64,000 bases of DNA from Strix aluco (Eukaryota > Chordata > Aves > Strigiformes > Strigidae): NCBI RefSeq assembly GCF_031877795.1, contig NC_133931.1, forward strand, positions 25,852,264-25,916,263, in the 5' to 3' direction. The position numbers and the translations under genes were made by a program. Of this stretch, positions 1 through 11,900 are shown in pieces. Position 1 is the stretch's first letter; each line of letters starts with the position of its first letter. The notes under the pieces are model-generated. The model worked only from the letters and a program-made list of their open reading frames with translations. It was not told where the DNA came from and made no database searches.

Positions 1-1639
1 TGCAGGGCAGATGAGATCAATAACAAAACACCCTTAGAGAGCACAGAAGGGGGAAAAGTGCTGATGTAGAAAGGTGATTTATGGCAATTCTCTGTTGATG
101 AAACAGAAGAATTATTGAGAACCTTAAGGAGAAAGGAGCTTTAGGTTGGAAGATTGACACTAAAAAGCATGGGGAAGTAATCCTTTCTGCATCAGTATGG
201 CAAAGCTTCAGTTCTGGGAGGCAGGTCAATGTAGGTCAACGCTTGCACTGGAAATGCTAAGCTGGGGAACTTCTCTGGTCACCTCCTTGCCCCGTGTTGC
301 CTCCTCCCCACCCCCTCTTTGACAAAGGGAAGCCAGTGCGTTTCAGTGTTGCGGTTTCACATACTGAGCATTCAGCTCCATGGTCTAATTCCTAACCAAA
401 GACTCCAGCGCTAGGCAGCCTGATGCAAAGATAAAATAAGTTGCTCCAAGCATGGTGATTCTTATTTTAGCCTAGAGTTAGCAAGTTATTAAATGTGGCT
501 GGCATTGGGATTTGGCATCTGTGAGCGTAGGGAGTCCTTTTCTCATCTTTTATCCTATGTAAGCCACAATCATCTTTTAACATAAAAACATTTCAAGGTC
601 GATCTCATACGCATACACAACTGTGACTTACTTTATGCCCCCCCCCCCCAGTAATTGCACGAAAAATAAAGTGAGGATAAACTTTTATTCAAAGTGCCAT
701 TTTTACATTTTCTAATAATCTGAAAACATTGTGTGAAAAGACCGTCACTCCATATTCTACACAATAACTAATATTCCAGCCTGATCTGTAATTTCATTGC
801 AACACAGGATGAGAATCTGGGAAGAGTTAGCATGTTGATTTTTGAAACCTTTAAACTTCTTTTGTGTTAATGGAATTGCATATTTGAACAATCATACTGT
901 TATGTTTGGACAGTTACATTTTTTATGACCATCACTGGCTGTAGTTAGACATAGTTGTCTCACTTTAAAGATATAATTTTCTTTGTTTCAGGAGGTTTCA
1001 GCCAGCAATTATTGCAATTGGATGGCATTTCAATAGCCAGTCTCTAGCAAACTCCTACGGTGAGTCACAGCATTGGCAAAACATGGCAAGTGTGGTGGTG
1101 TAATGTCATGTAACAGCAAGTCAGTGTCTTCTGCTAATATTTTAATGACAACCATCTCAAGCAGACCAAGTTTTCAGAAAGTGTTTGATATTCACACGTA
1201 ATGATCGGGGTTGCAAAAACACCCTTGGAGGATAGAGCTAATAAAATAAGCAGCTAGTTAGTATAAACTTCTTAATTTAATTTTGTTGTGTGGAAAGTGG
1301 CATAGTTTTCTTGCACGAGAAAGGCACTGCTGTTGTCTGGAAAGTTTCCATATGGCCCTGCAGCTTTCAGATTGCTCCAGTCAAAGGTGTCAATCAGAAA
1401 TTTGCTGTACTTTCACTGTTGTTGGCTTGTACATCTAAATGTATTTCACAGATTGGCTTTATTTGAAACACAATGTATATCTGTAAAATATTAGTCATTA
1501 ATCTGGCACCATTTAGCTGCAAAGTATTAATAATCTGGCATTGTTACATGCTGGGTTTGCATTCTAATTTCCTTTGTCTTGATGGTAAAATAGTGTTACT
1601 GCAAACAAAATGCAAGCTCACTTTTTGTTTCCTCTATTC

Positions 1640-2060
1640 CAGAGATGCATTTCAGAAGCCGCCTGTTGTGCTCCTTTCCATCAGAGAAGCAAACAAACCT
1701 GCCCAGCTCAGCGAGCCACTGCACTGCTTCCTGCTCGCCATGACTAACGCAATTACACCAGAAGGAAGTTTAAAATAATTTCATTAGCGTTTGGAGCATA
1801 AGGTTCATCTTCAGCCAAACCTCAGACCATGCTTTCCATAGCGTTTGGATCACTGAAATACTCTTATATAAGCCTAATTGACACAATTAGAATGACGACT
1901 CCTTACAGATGTGTGTTGCTGTAGCAACCTGGGAGGAGGGCAGCCTAAGTGCCCTCCATATTTAGCAAAATAATATTAATCATAATAGGTAGAAGCACTT
2001 TATCCTTTTTATAAGGCGCTTGCTCAGGAGCCAAGTGCCTTAGCGTGTTGCAACAAGGAT
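1640..2060. promoter_or_regulatory. Candidate noncoding regulatory element with two palindromic factor sites
   Basis: The stretch is non-repetitive and has a dense cluster of recognisable motifs. A perfect inverted repeat CTAATTG-ACA-CAATTAG at 1874-1890 makes two homeodomain-type TAATTG cores. GTTGCTGTAGCAAC at 1915-1928 is close to the RFX X-box. TAGCGTTTGGA occurs twice (1785-1795 and 1839-1849). Enhancer status is inferred from motif density only; conservation cannot be measured here. Confidence 0.3.
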
Positions 2061-2944
2061 CACTGTAATGGAGTTGAAATAATTTGAAGGTGAGCTAAAA
2101 TTCTCTCAGTAATAACCAAAATTACATGGAAACAGAAGCATAGTCAAATGTTGTCCAAATCTCCCAGGATATAGGCAGGAGAATTATCTGTTCAAGGCTT
2201 TGATTCTGCTGCTGTAAGAACACAGGGGGAAGAAAAACACCAAAGACATCCATGGAAGCAGGAGGAGGCCTCTAAATTGCTGAGTTTCCCTCAGGTTTAT
2301 CCTACTGAAGGGCCCAGTTGTTCAGTGAGAGCGCTGTGGGGAGGCTTTAGATCCACCTGCCACCTCTTTTGTGTTAGAGGGACTCGAAGTCGCTCCATGT
2401 TGTTGGTAGTGGATATGGGTATGTATGCAAGTGTTGATGGGCACCGACTGTGTGATGAAACGGTAACAGGTCTCCTGCTTCCCCTGCAGCACACCGGAGT
2501 GGGAACAGCTGCTTTGCAGAGCAGATCCAAATGGGTTTGTTCCTGGCTCTGTCTTGCATGTCCCAGTAAACTTGCACATTTCATCCAAACAGCGCAGTCT
2601 CTTTGTCAAAGGGGCCGCGTGAATTACCTGAGACTCATGACTTAAGTCTTGTTTTCATGAAATCTTCTGATTAGAAGCCATAAGTATTTTGACTGGTATG
2701 ATTGTCACTTCAAAGTTATTGTTTTAACTAACACCATTTTAAACTTTGTCCTGATGTCTTTGCAACTTGAACAGTCACACTGTGTTGCTACAGAGTACAA
2801 GAAAAACCTGAAGTCAGTGCTACCTGGGACTGAATAATGGGATTTCCATTTCCAAGTTGAAGAAGCAAGTGAATAGCATGAATAAACAAGCAAGTATGAA
2901 AAAAACCAAACACTCATCTTTTGGATGATCATGGAAAATACAGA

Positions 2945-3640
2945 TGAAAAGAGATCTCAAGTAGTCATCTATACCATCCCACTCTCTACAGATGGATGAA
3001 TTTTATCTCTGTCATTCCTGACTAAGTTTTATCTGATCTCTTTTTAAAAAGATTTACAATCCCCAGGCAATCTAGCTTAATGCATTACTAGCCTTATTTT
3101 TAGAAAGTTTTTCCTAATGTCTAACGAAAGTCTATTTCTGCTGCAACGGAATGTCTTAATAATCTGCAATATCTTTATTTTTGAAGACTGCTCTCATATT
3201 TCTGTCAGGTTGCTCTTCACTAGAGCCACCACCCTCTATTTCTCCAATCTTCCCGTGTAAGTTGTGTTCTTCTAGAGCTCTGATCATACACATTGCTCTT
3301 CTCTGTGGCCTGATGAGTGCTTTATCTCTCCCAAGCATGGTGCCCCAAGCCAGGCTCGCTGAGCTCCAGCTAAGCTTTGCCAATACTGAGAAAAGTGCAA
3401 GAATTAGTTCATGTATTTTATAGCCTCTATTTATATTTGTACCTCTCAATATGTAGTTTGCTTTTTTGAAGGAGTATGCAACCTCCAGAATATTTCTGCA
3501 GGGCTGCTCCCTACTCATTGGCTCCTCAGTCTGTGTTTTTGCAGTGGATTATTCTTGACCAGGCATAAAATCTCAGATTTCCTGTTCTTAAATAGCATCT
3601 TACTTTTCTTCACTAACAATCCCAGCTATGTAGTTAGCTA
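2945..3640 (-). mobile_element. Ancient, heavily diverged CR1-type LINE 3' fragment
   Basis: Read on the minus strand, the segment follows the known layout of old CR1/L3 3' ends. In plus-strand order it shows the 'gtcatctataccatccc' end, the 'tagaaagtttttcctaatgtctaa' block (3101-3124, with mismatches), and 'tctagagctctgatcat' followed by 'attgctcttctctg'. Many point changes and small gaps mean no reading frame survives. The outer 5' limit is uncertain. It is much older than the CR1 copies at 10560, 53776 and 59987. Confidence 0.6.
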
Positions 3641-4599
3641 ATGTGACATTGCTCAGCTGAATATTAAGCTTATATTTCTTCCAACTTGCTTTCAAATTTT
3701 TTTAAGCTTGGGATCTATAAACCTCCAGCTTTGCTCTAATTATAGTTCCAGAGCCTAGGTACAGTATGTTCATGTGCAGCCTGCACGTGGCCCCTTCACT
3801 TATCCTATTCCAGGTACGATGGTATGATTATAGCTGTTTGACCTGTTGCACCATTGGAAGCTCAGCTTGTCCTGATAATAGTGCAGTTATGTTTACTGTC
3901 CTTGCAGCTCTGGCAATTACATCTCATTACACCACCTTAATTATTCAAGCACTGACATTTGAGTGATGTCTAAAATTTAGGCACAGAGAAAAAGAGTTCT
4001 TTCAACTTCAGCGTCTTTTATTTAACTCTTCTCTTGAATTGCCTGTTTTCTCACAACGTATTCCTCACTCTGTCACAACCAGTCATGATGTTTGTCGAAA
4101 AACTCTGGAAGACACTGTAAGACCCTGCTTGTGCCAGGAATTTTATGAAAAACATTTCTAATACTTGACCACTTTCACCACGGCAGGATGAAAAATGTAT
4201 CTTTAAAATACATAAGGTGGCATGTTTTGAAGCACTGGCACAGGTGAGGCAAATGGCTCTTAGCATGTCAGCTGTTGGGGTTGAGCTCTGGGTGATACCA
4301 GGTGCTTGGAGACTGAGGGCATCACTGTCAAGTTGTCACATTCTGTCACACTGTCACTCATAGCCAAGAAAGTGCCGTTCCAGTGTATATGTTTAAGAAT
4401 TGGAGCATGTTAACTTACTTTCTCTAGGTTTTGGGCCTCACACCAGCTGAACCGTCAGCTGGAAGAATACCCCAGGAGCAGCTCTACCTTACCTTATCCA
4501 AGAACCTTTCCAACAACTTACAGCTATTTGAAACGTTCTTAGACAGCCTATAGTAAAAAGGGTTAAGAGCAAACAGCTGTCTTGCATCATCCCAGTGGA

Positions 4600-4715
4600 G
4601 TGCCTGACTACCTGACCACATCCTAGGTATGAGGAACTTAGGCAGTTATGTAGTCTGCCCAAAGCCACACAACAGGTTGACGACTAAATCTGGAACTACA
4701 GGTCTCTTGCCGTGA
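4600..4715 (+). mobile_element. MIR/CORE-SINE-like fossil
   Basis: The segment 'ggtatgaggaacttaggcag' then 'gtctgcccaaagccacacaa' then 'aatctggaactacaggtctc' follows, in order and at about the right spacing, the hallmark core of the amniote MIR SINE (gaggaaactgaggc ... ttgcccaaggtcacacag ... gattcgaacccaggtc). Identity is modest, as expected for a repeat of this age. The A/B-box head is not recognisable. Chance similarity is possible but unlikely for three blocks in order. Confidence 0.5.
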
Positions 4716-5189
4716 TGGCTGGACAAGACAATCTTGCTGGCAAGTCTTACTAAAATCTTTGCTGTCATCTGGGGAGTTACATTGTTATGCAGGGAGGCTA
4801 TACCTTGCTGTGAACACTAACTTCTCCAAACTGGAAGGGCATGTGGCAGAATCTGTCTCTTGCCTAGAGGCTTCATTAGCACAAATGTTGCAGAGACTGA
4901 GACCTCATTAATTTGTTATTGCACAGAGCCAGTTTTAAAATGCTATCTGAAAAGAGCTCTTCAGATGACTGTAATACCAGATTCTGAGTTGCAGCAATTC
5001 AGTATGCAACGATGACGCTTGCACCTGGCTTCTATGAAATGCTTAGCTCAACAGACAAGACCTCCCACACTATTTATTCATTCAGCAGAGCTAAGCTGGC
5101 ACAGAGTGCTGGCATTCGTCGTGGCTGACCTAAGCAAGAAACCTGTCAATAAGTGCTGGGGATCCCAAGTCAATTCCTCCATGTGTAAA

Positions 5190-5275
5190 CTACATATACA
5201 TACATATACACTGTAATACACTGTATAAATAATTTATGAAATACACAGAGAAACACATATATATTTGTATATATA
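5190..5275. repeat. AT-rich simple repeat (TATACA/ATATA-type)
   Basis: Imperfect runs of 'catatacatacatatacac' and 'catatatatttgtatatata' are separated by AT-rich sequence. No coding or structural role is apparent. Confidence 0.6.
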
Positions 5276-8200
5276 CCGCGCTAAAATTAGATTTGAACAT
5301 GCGAGCTAAGGACGTTGTGAAGTATTGATTGGCTTTGTTACCGATGCAGTGCCTGAGACCTGGGAGCAGGAAGGGTCTCGTCTTTTATCCACTATAATCC
5401 CCTCCGGCTCTGTTGCAATAGACATTATTTGATCTTCTCTCAGAAGTACTTGGCCTTTTTTTTTTAATTTTTTGGAGCTGGTCTGAGATATGTTGAGAAA
5501 TGTTGGGCTTGGTATTTGCAAGAAACATCCATCACTGAAAAGAATAACAACACAGAATCATGGTGTGTGGCTTTGTACCCTGGAAAAACTAAGAGATCTT
5601 TCAAAAATAATGGTAATTTGCAATTGGATGGAGTCTTACAGTAGAAATCCAAGCACATCCAAGCATATGATGTGATTCATATTACTTGGTGCTAAACTGA
5701 TGTTGCTAATTCTTTTGTAACTCGTCACAACAGAACAAAGATAGTGCTCACTATTTTAGGAAGCATATGAATCAGTGGGAAAGCTGAAAGGAAACAAATA
5801 GATCACTGGTGAGACTAAAAATGCCTCAGAGATGTGAACAGTGTGTGTCTGCTGACTCTGCGGTTGTGCAGAAGAATTCAAGGAAGGGTTCTAAGCATGG
5901 CTAGCCACACAACAAAACACGCTTTGGGCTGACAGTTTAAGGAGGAAGCTCTCTTGCACGCTGTCTGTCATTCCCACATGATTTAAAGCATAGATATGCC
6001 ACAGATGAAGAAACCTACTTGTCCTCTCACTGAACATTAAATGACAATCATTACAAAGATAAATCCAGCATAGGAAAATAAATTATGGCACCAAGGTAAG
6101 TTCCTCCTAAACTCAACCTGTACATTGACCGTGGGGTGCCCATCGTCCTAACATCACCACTGAGATAAAGAATGAAAAAAATGAAGGGCTAATAACCCAT
6201 CAAACATCTGAAGCATACAGAAATTTCATAAATGTAACAAATGCATGTTCAATGTCATAGTCAAAAATTCACGGGTCATTTCCCCTTTGGATGATAAGAA
6301 CACTTTACTTGACTGTCTGAGGTGGGAGGTGTGCTTCTGGAAAGCCTCTCTAATCACAGGGCAAAGAAGAAAACAGTAGAAGAGCATGATTCCCGGCTGT
6401 ACCCAGAGGTACAATAGGGTCTTGTATTACCAAGTGCTGAAAGAGAGGGCAGGTTCAGGCAAGAGCAGTGAAAATATGCTGGACTTTTTCTAGTACAAGA
6501 GACAAATATAAAGAGGGCAGATAATCCCAATGGAAAATACTTGATGAACGAGTCTGGGCTCAGGAGAAAAATCATTCACATAATGACACAAGAAGAGGTA
6601 TCTGCCTCTGGCTCTCTGCTGGCTGGCACTGTGGTACAGCACTACCTGCTGAGACGCCCGACACACTCCAGCCCAAGCTAACAATTCAAATGCTGTCATT
6701 GAAGGTGCTCTAGAAAAAATCAGAGTTATTCAGACCATGGAAATCTATACTGACTTCTTAGAGTATTTTTATTTTGACGGAATGGAGAGAAAGAGCTCAA
6801 TGTGTGGCTAAAGCTTACCGTTATTTTTTTAATCTGGCAATGATTTACAATGGATTCCTGCCAATGGCAATTTGAAGACAGAATTATACCTGGTTTTGCT
6901 CTCAAACAATATGAAAAGCAGGAACTGCATTTTGACAGTTTCTAAGGAAAAAGAGTTTTTCTAACCAAGGACTCTTCTGAAGAGGATGGTGGGTTTAATG
7001 TTTTAAGACAATAGTTCTTCCACAGAAAACTGAATCCCCCAACTTTTTCAGTCTGGTTTAGAGGATCATATCCAGTAATTTCTGCCTCCTTGGATTTCAC
7101 CCGGCCAAATCATGAGGCTCCTAGTCGCGTCAAAATTGGATTCTTGAATTTGCTGAGTTCAATGCTCTAGAAATACAGAAACAGGTCTCTAGCACCTGTT
7201 TTGAGTAAAAGTCTGGAAAGGCCTGCTCTTACTCAAGATTTTAACTTGCTGCTTGGGAAAATAGCATTAGAAATTTGTGACTTACAGCAGGAACAATCAA
7301 TCTGGTATCTTTAAGACAATGTTGCAGAAACATTTGCACTAAAGTCAGAGGAAAAAGAGCAGAAAAGGAGGTGCCCATTTTCATTGGACTGATGTTTAAA
7401 TCTAAAAGTCCACTTCAAAAAAGGGATTGACATTTGTGCAAGGACACAAATGTCAGACTGTGCTTTTTTAAGCTCGGATCTGTTCAGACTGCTCTTGCTT
7501 TAAACAACAGGTTTGAAATGTTTGTACCTAAATTTGGATGGAAAAGCTTGGACTTTTTTGAACAGCAGTTAGTATCTTTTCCATAGGGGAAAAGAAAAAA
7601 GTATTTCATTGTGGTTAATCATAAACTTGAGATAATTTTAAAATTATAAACCCTTGCTATTTCTGCATATTGCATTCAGCAGGACAGACCAAGACCTATC
7701 TGACAGCAGTGATCTTGCAGAATTGCGCAGAATCTCTTCCCATACAACACACGACTTTCTGACACAGCCGGAGAGAAGCCATGGGGCAGAAGGCATTAGA
7801 CTTGGTCTTAATCATGATAAGGTTCAGAGCATCAGTTTTTAACTGAACATTAAATGGAAACTTTGGTAGCTGTGCTGCACTGACTTTAAATCAATGACAC
7901 ACGTCAGCAAAAGTGAATGGTGCGGAGGTTCCTGTACAAATATGTCAGGTTCATGCTGCGTGGGAATGGTGGGTTTGTTCATGCAGGTAACTCAGAGTGA
8001 TATAAAGTGGCTCGTGACACATTGTTTGGAAAGAATTTTTATTTCTCTTTGTCTGGAGGATACAGCTCCAAAGTTTAGAGGGAGTTTATTTTCTTAGTCT
8101 GTGCAAGCTCTGTTTGGTGTTGTTCTCCCTCCTGCTACTCAATGTTTCTAACACAGAGATAGATCTGCATACTCACCTACCATTTAAACAGGCATGTCTG

Positions 8201-8779
8201 CAGAGCAGGGCCTCTCCAAGAGGCACGACACATGGCAGTGCTTTGTTATAAGCTCAATGCACTCATTGTAACTTGCAGGTCTTGTGGTAGGAAGGTCAGT
8301 GTTTCTGTACTCCATGGCTAGACATACATTGTGCCTGCTAAATACTGCTGTAGTATTTCATCGCAGTGGGAACCCGGATAATAGGCCATGCCTTGCATTA
8401 ATGTGTAGGATCTTGAAAAATCAATGCAGTTCAAGTAACAGGGGACTGCTGCCCTGTTGTTTACTATTCCTGTGACACACAGAGCACTCTGGATGCTCAG
8501 GGAAGTTTTTGCAGGCACAGCAATGGCTGTGCCATTAAGCTGCCACTGAGCACACAGAAAGTACAACAGACTCTCTGCTAGCTTCTACCAATAATTCAGA
8601 ATCATGCAAGGGCACGTATTATTGGAAATATGAATGGTTCCCTTGCTCCAGAGATCTTTTCAGATTTTTTTTTCTGTAATACAATTATAAAAGTCAAATT
8701 TCCCAAGGGAAGGCCAATCTCTGGGTCAACTTTTGTGTCCAGCAAGCCCCAGACCAAAATGACTGTATTTCTTTTGCTG

Positions 8780-8940
8780 TCTGAGAGCCTGATCTAACAA
8801 CCATTAGAATCAATAGAAAGGCTAATTGATTTGAAAGACTTTGGTAAAGCATCTAAGGCCACAACCTGCACCATTGCAATCACCAGAAAATTTGTCATTG
8901 ACCTCAGTGAGTGCAGGATGAAATACCCAGGCTCTTGGTC
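8780..8940. repeat. Old amniote interspersed repeat with inverted halves
   Basis: 'gagcctgatctaacaaccat' plus 'tagaatcaatagaaaggct' is followed about 90 bp later by 'tttgtcattgacctcagtga' and 'gtgcaggatgaaataccc'. These resemble degraded forms of the common reptile/bird pattern in which 'cctgatc..cccattgaagtcaatgg' is paired with 'ccattgacttcaatggg..ggatcagg'. The two halves are roughly inverted. The family name is not known to me with certainty. Confidence 0.4.
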
Positions 8941-10559
8941 AGCAGGTATTTAAGTCCACACACATAATTTATTTCATTTGAAACCATTCATATGCCTAAG
9001 TACTTGTCAGATCTGGAACAAAAGCACACTGGTTGCCAGGCTGAGAAGAGGGGCACCTTTCAGATCTGCCCCTCTCCTGCCAACAGCAATGCGATTTGGA
9101 GGAAAGAATAAGCAAGTCCATTGTTTCCACCATTTTGTGACGATAGGGAATTAAGAAATAAGGTAAGTGAAATGAAGAGGAAAGAAATGGAGAGCAACAC
9201 TACAGAAAGAGGAGAGCTTCTATCCCTTTAATTACTTCTCAGGGGACTTTAAAAAATATGAACGCTGGCCTTTTAACTTCATTAGGAGTCTCTGTCTCAA
9301 ACACAACCCAAGCCTTCCTAGGGCTTGCCTACACTGGAAAAATACATTATGTTAATTGATTAACACGTAATGCTTAATATAACAGTCATTATAAACAAAG
9401 ACTATTATGTTTAACATTTGTTGTTGTTGTTGACCCAATGTAACCCAGCTGCCAAACATGACAGTTCTTGTCTACACCAAGTGCTTTGTATCGCCTTAAT
9501 TAACGTGTTCTAACACAATGTAATTTTGCAATGCAGATAAATCCTTTGGGGCATTTATTCTGTAAATTTAATTTTCTGTCTCGCCTATCTTGAATTTGCA
9601 GACACGCGCTGCTTCTGCCATCTCCCCTCCCCCCTTCAATCTTGGAGCCACTATCACTGAAAATCAAAGAGACTTTGTAGGTGTCTTCACGAGTTGCTTC
9701 AACTTATAAACCAAAAGTACGATCAAACATACAATCAGATTATGCCCCTTGATAGTGCCAATGTTATAAAAATGAAGTTGATCTCATAATCCAGGAAGGG
9801 TTAGTTCAGCCTAGAAAAGTGTCATCAAATACCAGATATTTCAAGTTTTTGCAAAAATATTGCAAACTGTGTAGCTAGGCAGTTTGTCAGTCAAATTACA
9901 CAGCCTATTCACAGCCACAGGAAGACACTTTGCAGTGTTTTTCCAAAATTTACTTTTCCATTTTGTTTTACATAGAAAAACTTTGTCCTTACAAGGAAAA
10001 AAAAATGTAAAAAAAATATATTAATAAATACTGAGGTTAAAAGATCAAGAAGTTTATCTGTGTTGTAACACACTCATGTTGCACACCTTGTATTTTAGGA
10101 GAAACTGCTTGTTACAAATCAAGTTACTCAGTGCTACTGAAAACATGAAAAATCCTAAATTGTTAAGATGTGTCGCATGTAAAAGCTGCTTGGCTACACA
10201 TCACCAGTTTATTTCAGCATCTTCTGAAGGACACAGATATTTGCCTGGATTTGCTCAGTCTGGAGTGACTATTAACATTCTGATATAGTCAGAGTTGTAT
10301 TAAAGCAACTGAAGGTGTGCAGCACGGCTACACCAGCTCTCCTGGACTGTAACTTCACTGCCTGGAAATTTCTTTCCTTTTAGCTGTTCATCTCTCAGAA
10401 GAGCATTGCATTTATGTTCATCACCTCTTCTTTTTTTCAGTAAAGAAAAACAGGGATTGGATGGGGTAAGTGACCTAATGCAGAAGTTTTCTGGGGCTTC
10501 AGATGTGTGACTTAGAAACTTTACAGCCCAGCTAAGGTGCTTCAGCCTAATAATTGTTA

Positions 10560-11085
10560 TCACCCTCTACTTTGCTCCTGTGAGACCCCACCTGGAGTCC
10601 TGCATCCAGCTCTGGGATCCCCAGTACAAGAAACATGTGGACCTGTTGGAGTGGGTCCAGAGGAGGCTGCAAAAATGATCGAAGGGATGGAGCACCTCCC
10701 CTGTGAGGACAGGCTGAGAGTTGGGGTTGTTCAGCCTGGAGAAGAGAAGGCTCCAGGGAGACCTTATAGCGGCCTTCCCGTACTTAAAGGGGGCTACAGG
10801 AAAGATGGGGAAGGACTGTTATCAGGGAGTGTAGGGATAGCATGAGGGATGATGGAAAGAGGGTGGATTTAGATTAGATATAAGGAAGAACTTCTTTCCT
10901 GTGAGGGTGGTGAGACACTGGCACAGGTTGCCCAGACAAGCTGTGGCTGCCCCCTCCCTGGCAGTGTTCAAGGCCAGGTTGGACGGGGCTTTGAGCAACC
11001 TGGTCTAGTAGAAGGTGTCCCTGCCCATGGCAGGGGGGTTGGAACTAGATGATCTTTGAAGACTCCTCTTGACCCAAGCCACTCT
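10560..11085 (+). mobile_element. CR1 LINE, 5'-truncated 3' end (recent subfamily)
   Basis: The sequence carries the standard avian CR1 3' landmarks in order: 'gtgagaccccacctggagtc', 'ctgttggagtgggtccagag', 'aggctgagagttggggttgt', 'gtggatttagattagatata', 'gtgagggtggtgagacactg', and 'ggttggaactagatgatctt'. It retains the final part of the ORF2 frame in broken form. It ends close to 11,085, about 200 bp upstream of the TP53INP1 CpG island. It has no intact coding capacity. Confidence 0.93.
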
Positions 11086-11299
11086 ATAAATCAAGATTGT
11101 GCATATTTAAACACACATGCTTAATCAATAATTAATTTGCATATTTAACTACTTAGTTAAGATTTGGTGTACTTAACTACCTCTGTTCCTAACCACCTGC
11201 TTTCCAAGTTAACCGTATAACTACCACCTTAACGGAACCCCCCACCCCCTCTGTGTTCAGCGCTTTATTTTCCCCAAACTTCGCGAATTTATCCGCAGC

Positions 11300-11900
11300 C
11301 ACCGGCTCCGGGAACGCGGGGGCGAGGCGAGGCGGGCCCGGGGGCGGGGCGGGGCCACGGCCCCGCCCCGCCCCCGCGTCCGCCTCGCCTCGCCCCGTCC
11401 CTGCCCGCCCGTCACGTGCGTTAGCGACAGCCGCCGGCGGCGCCCATTGGCGGAGGGGCGGGGAGGGGCGGGGCCGGGGCGGCCGGGCCGTCAGCTGCGC
11501 GCCGCGGCTATAACAACAAAGGGCTCCGCGGGGTGCGGAGTCGGTGCGGTGGCGGAGCTGGGAGCGCTGCGGGTGAGTGAATTTGCTTAGCGGCGTCTGG
11601 GGCTCAGCGCGCTGCTCGCTCCCCGGCGGGTTTAACGGTGTCCCGCGGTCTGAGCGCCCGGGCGAGGCGGTGAAACGCAGCAGCAGCGGTAGAGTTCCCC
11701 TCTCCCCATGCGCCCGTGCCGGCTTGTCCTCGGAAAACACCGAGACCGGGAGGGTTTTGCCGTTTTCCCGGCTGTCGAGCAGCCGGTAGTCGCGTCCCCC
11801 CCGCCCAGCGGTGGGGCTGGACTCCGGGAAGGTGCGCAGCTGCTGCGGGCTCGGCCGGGTCACCCGCCGGCTCCGCGGAAAGCGGCTTTTTGGAGCCTCC
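11300..11900 (+). promoter_or_regulatory. TP53INP1: TP53INP1 CpG-island promoter
   Basis: A sharp rise in GC and CpG content begins at about 11,300, with several GGGGCGGGG Sp1-type boxes between 11,339 and 11,480. CACGTG lies in GTCACGTGCG (11411-11420), an inverted CCAAT box in CCCATTGGCGG (11443-11453), and a TATA-like TATAAC at 11509-11514. A transcription start near 11,535-11,545 would fit this spacing. The first donor, GCGG|GTGAGT, follows 11572. In mammals p53, p73 and E2F1 are described as activators of this gene; only the CCAAT/E2F-like and E-box sites are plain here. Confidence 0.8.
11540..11572 (+). other. TP53INP1: TP53INP1 noncoding first exon (3' boundary)
   Basis: The GC-rich sequence downstream of the TATA-like box ends at 11572 with a strong donor GTGAGT. 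The 5' limit is inferred from spacing. Intron 1 then spans about 3 kb to the ATG exon. It carries a diverged direct repeat (12131-12210 and 13231-13310) and no other recognisable feature. Confidence 0.55.

Larger units (their letters stand above)
1..11250. other. Intergenic region upstream of TP53INP1
   Basis: No exon of a recognisable protein is visible on either strand, and the open frames here are short and show no family similarity. The contents I can name are listed separately: a candidate regulatory element (1640-2060), four repeats of different ages, a C12 run at 638-649 and an AT-rich simple stretch at 5190-5275. In human the next gene on this side is NDUFAF6, divergently oriented; I see none of its coding exons here. 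I recognise nothing in 4720-8780 or in 8940-10560 apart from AT-rich single-copy DNA. Confidence 0.75.

Noticed and set aside
11189-11863. 224-codon minus-strand open frame over the TP53INP1 promoter, considered as a divergent NDUFAF6 exon
   Set aside because: There is no similarity to NDUFAF6. Its composition is that expected from a CpG island.
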